Of a DNA stretch of 20,557 bases, positions 15,207 to 20,557 are shown piece by piece (positions within the stretch are counted from its first letter, which is position 1; each line of letters starts with the position of its first letter). The stretch covers positions 1 through 20,557 of the forward strand of contig DATJXG010000370.1 in the NCBI GenBank assembly GCA_035500455.1, read 5' to 3'. Below the pieces are notes generated by a model. That model was not told where the DNA came from and ran no database searches. It worked only from the letters and a program-made list of their open reading frames with translations. The position numbers and the translations under genes are program-made. Origin of the DNA: DATJXG01 sp035500455 (GTDB taxonomy: Bacteria; Acidobacteriota; Terriglobia; Terriglobales; Acidobacteriaceae).

Positions 15207-16970
15207 TTACGGCACTCCAATCCCTGCATGGGGAATGGCCCCGAGAAACAAATACGCGTAAAGCATCACAATGATGCCTACGATCGCGCCCAGAGCTACC
15301 GAGTGCCATGCCACAAAGCGGAAGATCACGCCTTCATTGCCGACCTGCTCGGTGGCGGCGGTCGCGATAGTAATGGACTGTGCATCCACCATCTTGCCCA
15401 TCACGCCGCCGGCGCTGTTGGCCGCACACATCAGCACGGGATCGATCCCGAGTTGCTGAGAGGTAATTCGCTGCAGGCTGCCGAACAGCGCGTTGGAAGA
15501 AGTATCGCTGCCGGTAAGCGCAACTCCCAGCCAGCCCAGGAATGTTCCGAAGAAGGGATAAAGCCAGCCGGTGCGGGTAAAGGCCAGGCCCAGCACGGCG
15601 TCCAGGCCGGAGTAGCGGGTCACGTAGCCGAGGCCCAGCATGAAAGAAATCGCCACCATCGCCAGCCGCATGCGCACCAGGGTGCGCCAGAAGATTTTCA
15701 TCAGGCGAACCGGGCCCAGGCCCAGCAGCAATCCCGCAATCAGCGCGGCGATGAAGCACGCCGTCCCGGTCGCTGAAAGCCAGTTGAAATCGAATCGGGC
15801 GGCTTCCGGAGCGGGTTTGGCTACTACCGGAGCGGCGCGGTACACAGCATTGTGTAGATAAGGCACATCCCAGCCGGGTGGCCCAGGCCGGACTTTCCCA
15901 TCGGGCAAGACCACCTTAAAGGCGGGAGTCGCCAGGTTCAGCACTGACTTAATCGGAGGCAGGCCCCACATCAGGACGATGATCGACAAAATCGCGAACG
16001 GCATCCAGGCTTTCAATATCTGTGCGGCTGAGTAGGAGCGGATTTTCACATATCCGTCGAACTTGTCCGTGGGCCATTCGCCGCCGAATTGGTCATCGAT
16101 CTCCGCCGCGGGCGGCGGAAGTTCCGCCGGTTTCTCGTCGTAGTCGAACCGCCAGATATTCCTCGGCTTCCAGAAGCGCAGAAACCCAACCATGGCCACA
16201 ATCGAAAATACGGCGCCCATGATGTCCACCAGGTTGCCGTCCACGTAGTTCGACCAGAAGAATTGAGTGAGAGAAAAAGAAATACCAACCACCAGAATGG
16301 CAGGCAGCACCTCAAATGTGTCCTCCCAGCTGGCCATGGTTTTGACCAGCCAGAAAGGAATCAAGGCGGCCGTGAAAGGCAGAATGCGGCCGATCATGGC
16401 GTTGAGATCGCCCTCCGGCAGCCCGGAGACAGCAGCCAGTGTATGTACGGGAGTTCCAATGGCCCCGAACGCCACCGGAGCAGTATTTGCAATCAGGTTC
16501 AGCGCCGCAGCATGGAACGGCCGGAATCCCAGGCCGATCATAAAGGCCCCGGCAATCGCTACGGGGGCGCCGAAACCTGCCGCACCTTCTATGAATGCGC
16601 CAAAACAGAAGGCCACCAGCAGGACCTGCAAGCGCCGGTCGGGGGTAATTCCGGCGACCGATTCTTTCATGATTTCAAACTGGCCGGTCTCAACCGAGAT
16701 GTCGTAGAGAAAAACCGCTGCCAGAACGATCCAGGCGATCTTCAGCAGGCCGAACGCGACGCCGTATCCGAAGCTTACGGCGGCGAGCATCACCGGCATC
16801 CTGAAAAATAGAACCGCCACTGCGATGGCGGTCAATGCACCGGCAATCGCGCACCAATGCGGCTTGACCCGAAAACCTGCAAGCAGCCCGAGCAGAACCA
16901 CGATGGGAAGCGCGGCAACCAGGGTGGAGAGCCACCAGTGGCCGAAAGGGTCGTAAACCTGGGTCCACAT
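15207..16970 (-). CDS. lldP: L-lactate permease
   Basis: The protein has 587 residues; ATG 16970 has GGGAGG 5 nt upstream. It is a polytopic membrane protein of the LctP/LldP family, which imports L-lactate (also D-lactate or glycolate) with protons. Family marks include FGAFIEGAAGFGAPVAI (about 117-133), TPVHTLAAVSGLP, LTGSDTSSNALFGSLQ and ANSAGGVMGKMVDAQSI near the C-terminus. E. coli LldP has about 551 residues; the extra length sits in hydrophilic loops at about 265-315 and 370-400, the latter rich in Pro and Ala. It lies downstream of the lactate dehydrogenase gene on the same strand, separated by 192 nt, so the two form a lactate use unit. The 3' end is convergent with the giant gene, 22 nt apart. 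Confidence 0.93.
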   Translation of the reverse strand: MWTQVYDPFGHWWLSTLVAALPIVVLLGLLAGFRVKPHWCAIAGALTAIAVAVLFFRMPVMLAAVSFGYGVAFGLLKIAWIVLAAVFLYDISVETGQFEIMKESVAGITPDRRLQVLLVAFCFGAFIEGAAGFGAPVAIAGAFMIGLGFRPFHAAALNLIANTAPVAFGAIGTPVHTLAAVSGLPEGDLNAMIGRILPFTAALIPFWLVKTMASWEDTFEVLPAILVVGISFSLTQFFWSNYVDGNLVDIMGAVFSIVAMVGFLRFWKPRNIWRFDYDEKPAELPPPAAEIDDQFGGEWPTDKFDGYVKIRSYSAAQILKAWMPFAILSIIVLMWGLPPIKSVLNLATPAFKVVLPDGKVRPGPPGWDVPYLHNAVYRAAPVVAKPAPEAARFDFNWLSATGTACFIAALIAGLLLGLGPVRLMKIFWRTLVRMRLAMVAISFMLGLGYVTRYSGLDAVLGLAFTRTGWLYPFFGTFLGWLGVALTGSDTSSNALFGSLQRITSQQLGIDPVLMCAANSAGGVMGKMVDAQSITIATAATEQVGNEGVIFRFVAWHSVALGAIVGIIVMLYAYLFLGAIPHAGIGVP

Positions 16971-17024
16971 CGCGTCCTCCCGTCAAACCGTCCACGCTGC
17001 GGGCAGGCCTTCCTTCATGCAAAA

Positions 17025-17130
17025 CCTTCGTGAACGCTTGGTGCGCGCCCTTCATGTCGCGTCTTGCGGGCGGCGCAACCAAACCCAAAAGACAACACGA
17101 AGGTCACGAAGTGAAAAACACACGAAGGCA
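17025..17130 (+). repeat. Intergenic micro-repeat, CACGAAGG variant (copy 3)
   Basis: The gap between the dehydrogenase and permease genes contains ACACGAAGG, TCACGAAG and ACACGAAGG on the plus strand (17095-17126) and an inverted copy CCTTCGTGA at 17025-17033. It is the same kind of 9-mer run as the other intergenic copies, with CACGAAGG in place of CGCAAAGG. A weak TTGCG/CGCAA hairpin lies at 17064-17078. No gene is seen in 16971-17162. Confidence 0.5.
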
Positions 17131-17162
17131 ATCAGGGTCGTGCAATACCGCTGGCTCGCCTG

Positions 17163-18344
17163 CTACCAATTCTTGGGAATGTTCAGGTAAGACCGATCCA
17201 GTTGTGCCACCGAGGGGCAGCCAAGCAGCCGCAGGGTGCGCTCCAAGTCTGTACGCAGAATCTCGATGGCGCGGTCCACGCCCGCTTCCCCTGCGGCCGC
17301 CATGCCATAGGCGTAGCCGCGCCCGCACAGAACGGCATGCGCCCCCAGGCACAAGGCTTTCACCACATCAGAGCCACGCCGAACGCCGCCGTCCATCCAG
17401 ATCTCGATCTGTCCCTTCACCGCCTCCACGATTTCCGGCAGGGCACGCAGCGAAGGCGAAACACAGTCCAGTTGGCGTCCGCCATGGTTCGACACCGAAA
17501 GGGCTGCCGCCCCGGCATCGACGGAGCGGCGCGCGTCGTCTCCAGTCAGCACGCCCTTGATCACCAGCGGCCCCTGCCACAGTTCGCGAATCCACTTCAG
17601 GTCGGCCCAGGTTACAGTCGATTTAGCTAGTGCGGCGGCAACATCCACCAGAGTCATCGGCCCTTTGCCCGGAATCACCACATTCGGCAGCGGACGCAAA
17701 CCACCGTCGTTGAGGAAACTCATGAGCCAGCCGGGACGGGAAAGAATCTGCCACACGTAGGGCAGCTTCTCCAGCAAGCCGCCGCTGATCAACTCCTTCA
17801 TGCCATTGCGGTGATCACGCTCGCGAATGCCGGAGACCGCTGTGTCAATCGTCACTACCAGAGCCCCGAAACCAGCAGCGCGTGCGCGTGTGATGGCCGC
17901 TTCGGCGGCCTCGCGTCCGCCCATCAGATAGAGCTGGTAGAAGACGGGGCCTTGCGATGCCGCGCGGACGTCTTCCAATTTGTGTCCCGAAATTGTGGAG
18001 AGAATATAGGCAGTCCCGGCCTTGCCCGCGGCCCGCGCGGCCGCCACCTCGCCGCCGGGGTGCATCAGGCGGCTGTAACCGATGGGCGCCAGTAGAAAAG
18101 GCAAAGCCAGACCGAAGCCCAGCACGCGGGTGCGCAGGTCACACTCCGGGAAGGCCACCGCATGGCGCGGGCGGAAGGTAACGTCCTCGAAGACGCGGCA
18201 ATTCTCGCGCAGTGTAATCTCGGCTTCGGCGCCGCCATCGAGATAATCAAAAACCGACTTCGGTATGCGGCGGCGTGCCTTCAACCTGAGATCCTCGATG
18301 CAGACAACATGGGGAGATGCAACGGAGTGAGCGGCTCTAGTCAT
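17163..18344 (-). CDS. lldD: FMN-dependent L-lactate dehydrogenase (alpha-hydroxy acid dehydrogenase)
   Basis: The protein has 393 residues from ATG 18344, the only in-frame ATG near the start of the domain; the ribosome binding site is weak. It is a full-length FMN-binding TIM barrel of the L-lactate dehydrogenase/glycolate oxidase family (usual length 350-400). Residues that fit the active site are Y34 (FDYLDGGAE), Y139 (FYQLYL), D167 (TIDT), R174 (SGIRERD), K263 (VIKGV), catalytic base H287 and R290 (SNHGGRQLD), and D318-G-G in the FMN phosphate region. It oxidises a 2-hydroxy acid to the 2-oxo acid and passes electrons to the respiratory chain or to oxygen. Position next to the lactate permease makes L-lactate the best substrate; glycolate or mandelate cannot be excluded by sequence. 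It lies between the regulator and the permease, same strand. Confidence 0.88.
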   Translation of the reverse strand: MTRAAHSVASPHVVCIEDLRLKARRRIPKSVFDYLDGGAEAEITLRENCRVFEDVTFRPRHAVAFPECDLRTRVLGFGLALPFLLAPIGYSRLMHPGGEVAAARAAGKAGTAYILSTISGHKLEDVRAASQGPVFYQLYLMGGREAAEAAITRARAAGFGALVVTIDTAVSGIRERDHRNGMKELISGGLLEKLPYVWQILSRPGWLMSFLNDGGLRPLPNVVIPGKGPMTLVDVAAALAKSTVTWADLKWIRELWQGPLVIKGVLTGDDARRSVDAGAAALSVSNHGGRQLDCVSPSLRALPEIVEAVKGQIEIWMDGGVRRGSDVVKALCLGAHAVLCGRGYAYGMAAAGEAGVDRAIEILRTDLERTLRLLGCPSVAQLDRSYLNIPKNW

Positions 18345-18500
18345 CTTCGAAATTGGCGTGCGCAGAGATCACGGATCAGCAAAGATCGTATCACCAGTGG
18401 CGAAAGGCTGGAACCTCCGTGTCCTATGCGGTGGAAGAAAAACAGGAGATAACGGAAAGTACACCAAAGCCTGCAGCTTCGCTTCTCTGCGCCTTGTATT

Positions 18501-18560
18501 CTTTGCGTCCTTTGCGACCTTTGCGGTTAATTAACCGCGAAGAACGCAAAGATAAAGACT
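18501..18560. repeat. Intergenic 9-mer micro-repeat with imperfect palindrome (copy 4)
   Basis: On the minus strand, CCGCAAAGG, TCGCAAAGG and ACGCAAAGA follow each other. The run is embedded in an imperfect palindrome: 18510-18530 and 18531-18551 are inverted copies differing at three of 21 positions and meet at TTAATTAA. It lies between the regulator and lldD, within the likely lldD promoter region (18345-18601). The rest of that region shows no promoter I can place with confidence. Confidence 0.6.
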
Positions 18561-18601
18561 GAGCAATTGCCATCTTGCTGCAATGCCTCCAGCGAAGATC
18601 G

Positions 18602-20491
18602 CTAGGAATTTCCCGGTGCCATCAGCGGCACGCCGAACGACGCGGGCGCGAGCGGCGTCCAGGACTGCGGTTGCCGGGCAAACTCGCGGGGAGTGCAGTT
18701 CACATATTTCTTGAACACCGAGGCGAAGTATGCGGGATTGCAGAACCCGCAGCGCTCCGCCACCTCGGCCACGTTCAGCCGCGGATCAAGCAGCGTCCGC
18801 TTCGCCAGTTCCACGCGCTGGCGGATGAGAAAAACCTCCAGCGTCATGCCGGTAGTATGGCGGAAAACGCGGCTCAGATGCCCCGGTGAGAGATGAATCG
18901 CCGAAGCGATCTCCTGAATGGTAATCTGTGCCGCCCCTCGCTCTTCCACTAATTGAGCCACGGCCAGCACGATCTTGTGCTCACGCTGGCTGAAGGTCGT
19001 AGCCACCTGCCGCGCCAGGAGTTCCGCAAACCGGCGGAAGGCTTCGCAGGCGCTGAACGGGCTGGGGGCGTGCAGCACTCCATTCATCGCATGTTCTTTG
19101 GCAGTGTCAATTTGTCGCTTGTCCGCGCCCACGCTGATGATTTCCAGCGCCAGATGCTCAATCCCCCATGTGAGAAAGGCGCAGGACTGCTGCAGCCTGG
19201 CCGAGGAATGGTCGGAGGGCATGGCGTGCGCCAGGAATTCACGGCTTGCAGCCGGCACGTCCGTGCCCTGCCGAATGGCATGCACCAACCGCTCCAGGGC
19301 TCCTACCGGACGGCTGCCGCGCGGGGCCGCGTCACCGAAGAACGAAACCGCTCCGGAGCCCGCATCCATGGCGGCGCAAGCCTCCTGATACGCCTGCACC
19401 AACTCTCCCGGCTGCCGGTGGGCCGCGCTGATGCCGATGCGCGCGCTGGACCCGCAATGCGAGCAAACCGCTTCGAGAATCGCCTCCGCCATCTGCTGCA
19501 GGGAAATGCGTTCGTGCCCGTTGTTGCGAGCTTCCCGGCTGGAAAAAATGCACAGTTCACCGGGGCGCACGACCGTGGCCAGGGTGTTGGGCCGGGTTTG
19601 GCAGAAGTCTTCCACTACATGCGACAACCGGTTCAATGTGAGTTGGTTGGCGATCTGCTGCCGCGAATCGTGGCCCAATCCCAGATCCTTTATCTGCAAC
19701 ACCATCACCCGGTCAGGAAGGCGTTGTAATCCGGCGCGGCGCGCCAGCGCATTCAGCTCCTGCTGATCCCCCAACTCGCCGGAGAGCAAGATGGCCGCCA
19801 ACTCCTTGCGGTCCATCGCCAGCTCGCGGTCGTGCGTCCGCTGGAATTCGGCCATGATCTGCAGGCGCTTCCAGGAATTCGAGATGTAACGGGAAAACAA
19901 TTCCAGCATGCGCACCATCTCCGCCACTTGAGCCTGCTCGACCACGGGGACGCGATAGTAAGCGGACTCGAGCTTGTCCAGGTCGATATGCGGCTGCCCG
20001 GCCAGCGTCCGCCGCACAAGTTCGAAACTCTCTTTGGTAGGAGGATGTGTCAACACCTGGCCCGAGAAGAGCGTGCCCAGGTACTGTCCATCGCAACTTA
20101 CTGGAACCGCTATGTCGGTGAGCCCGACGTGGCAGGCATATACCTGCGCACATCCCGTGGCCTTGCAGCGTTTCTGCGCGGGAACATCGGATTTCGCGCA
20201 GGTTTCTTCTTCGTGCGCTCCGAATCCATGCACGAGATCGCAAAACAGAGTGCTTGGCGAGTTGCGATTGGTCCCGCTGCCGGCGGGCTGCAGCTGCACC
20301 AGGGCGTCTTCGGTGCCCACGCGGTTCTTGAACTTGGGCTTCATGGGATCGAGCTCTTCATTCCACATAAGCTCGACATTGCGGATGGGACCAGCGTTAT
20401 TAATCAACAGCAGGAAATGCTTGAAAAGCTCAAGGTCTTTCTGGAATTCCTGCTTGAGCGCCCCCTGAAGTGCCGCCTGATGCTTTTTCAA
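18602..20491 (-). CDS. PocR-domain AraC-family transcriptional regulator
   Basis: The 629-residue ORF begins at TTG 20491, with GGGGGTG about 7 nt upstream; an in-frame stop just before it rules out longer forms, and no ATG occurs before residue 42. Residues about 15-210 form a PocR sensory domain with cysteines C84, C98, C109, C114, C120 and C133 around CHVGL and LFSGQVL. PocR domains bind small molecules such as diols. A helical linker (about 185-240) leads to a middle region (about 245-385) resembling the CdaR/PucR GGDEF-like domain (RIGISAAHR, LVQAYQEACAAMD). The C-terminus (about 505-605) is an AraC-type double helix-turn-helix (ITIQEIASAIHLSPGHLSRVFRH and VAEVAERCGFCNPAYFASVFKKY). It sits immediately upstream of lldD and lldP, 257 nt away and in the same direction, so it probably controls them. 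The true effector is unknown. Confidence 0.88.
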   Translation of the reverse strand: MKKHQAALQGALKQEFQKDLELFKHFLLLINNAGPIRNVELMWNEELDPMKPKFKNRVGTEDALVQLQPAGSGTNRNSPSTLFCDLVHGFGAHEEETCAKSDVPAQKRCKATGCAQVYACHVGLTDIAVPVSCDGQYLGTLFSGQVLTHPPTKESFELVRRTLAGQPHIDLDKLESAYYRVPVVEQAQVAEMVRMLELFSRYISNSWKRLQIMAEFQRTHDRELAMDRKELAAILLSGELGDQQELNALARRAGLQRLPDRVMVLQIKDLGLGHDSRQQIANQLTLNRLSHVVEDFCQTRPNTLATVVRPGELCIFSSREARNNGHERISLQQMAEAILEAVCSHCGSSARIGISAAHRQPGELVQAYQEACAAMDAGSGAVSFFGDAAPRGSRPVGALERLVHAIRQGTDVPAASREFLAHAMPSDHSSARLQQSCAFLTWGIEHLALEIISVGADKRQIDTAKEHAMNGVLHAPSPFSACEAFRRFAELLARQVATTFSQREHKIVLAVAQLVEERGAAQITIQEIASAIHLSPGHLSRVFRHTTGMTLEVFLIRQRVELAKRTLLDPRLNVAEVAERCGFCNPAYFASVFKKYVNCTPREFARQPQSWTPLAPASFGVPLMAPGNS

Positions 20492-20537
20492 CGCAGTTCA
20501 CCCCCACGTGACTGGCCGGGGCAACATTTTATTACCA

Positions 20538-20557
20538 TCAGGAGGGAACGTACATCA
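20538..20557 (+). promoter_or_regulatory. Possible ribosome binding site of a gene starting beyond the right edge
   Basis: AGGAGGG at 20540-20546 is a strong Shine-Dalgarno match on the plus strand, 11 nt before the window ends, with no start codon in reach inside the window. A divergent plus-strand gene could begin just outside. The regulator's own promoter should lie in this same stretch. Confidence 0.25.

Noticed and set aside
15185..15215. Bidirectional terminator between the convergent giant and permease genes
   Set aside because: Only a 5-bp GCCGT/ACGGC stem with a 10-nt loop is present and it overlaps the permease stop codon; too weak to call.

Overview
The window looks like a high-GC soil bacterium, most likely an Acidobacteriota member (Terriglobia/Koribacter-like). 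This is inference. It rests on the giant secreted IPT/Kelch/Ig-like protein, on several metabolic enzymes carrying Tat or Sec export signals, and on intergenic runs of a CGCAAAGG-type 9-mer that I associate with acidobacterial genomes. No rRNA, tRNA, CRISPR array, insertion sequence or phage gene is visible.

Layout: (1) Positions 1-6087 hold a divergent cluster that looks like sugar-acid (uronate/aldonate-type) catabolism. On the minus strand are an exported RraA-family protein (cut by the left window edge) and a Tat-exported mannonate dehydratase-like TIM-barrel protein. On the plus strand are an MFS transporter of the anion:cation symporter type, a second RraA-family protein with an N-terminal membrane/signal segment, and a Tat-exported mandelate racemase/enolase-superfamily dehydratase. 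A perfect 15-bp inverted repeat (6111-6141) closes it. (2) Positions 6177-15184 hold one gene of 2932 codons with a near-consensus sigma-70 promoter and a long, structured 5' leader of about 175 nt. Its product is a secreted mosaic: signal peptide, 11 IPT/TIG repeats, a 7-bladed Kelch-type propeller, 4 Ig-like domains, a second 7-bladed propeller in which nearly all the cysteines sit, 5 more Ig-like domains, and a C-terminal right-handed beta-helix. (3) Positions 15207-20491, all minus strand, hold a lactate module read from right to left: a PocR/AraC-type regulator, an FMN-dependent L-lactate (alpha-hydroxy acid) dehydrogenase, and an L-lactate permease.

How the genes may work together: the left cluster would dehydrate and cleave a sugar acid and import the acid or its products through the MFS carrier. 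Four of its five proteins have export signals, which suggests that part of the chemistry runs outside the cytoplasm. The C-terminal beta-helix of the giant protein has a pectate-lyase-like fold, so it may bind or act on polysaccharide and feed that cluster, but no catalytic residues could be confirmed. The lactate genes form a self-contained uptake/oxidation unit with a likely dedicated regulator. The best candidates for something undescribed are the exported sugar-acid pathway, the giant protein with its cysteine-stapled second propeller, and the structured leader upstream of it.
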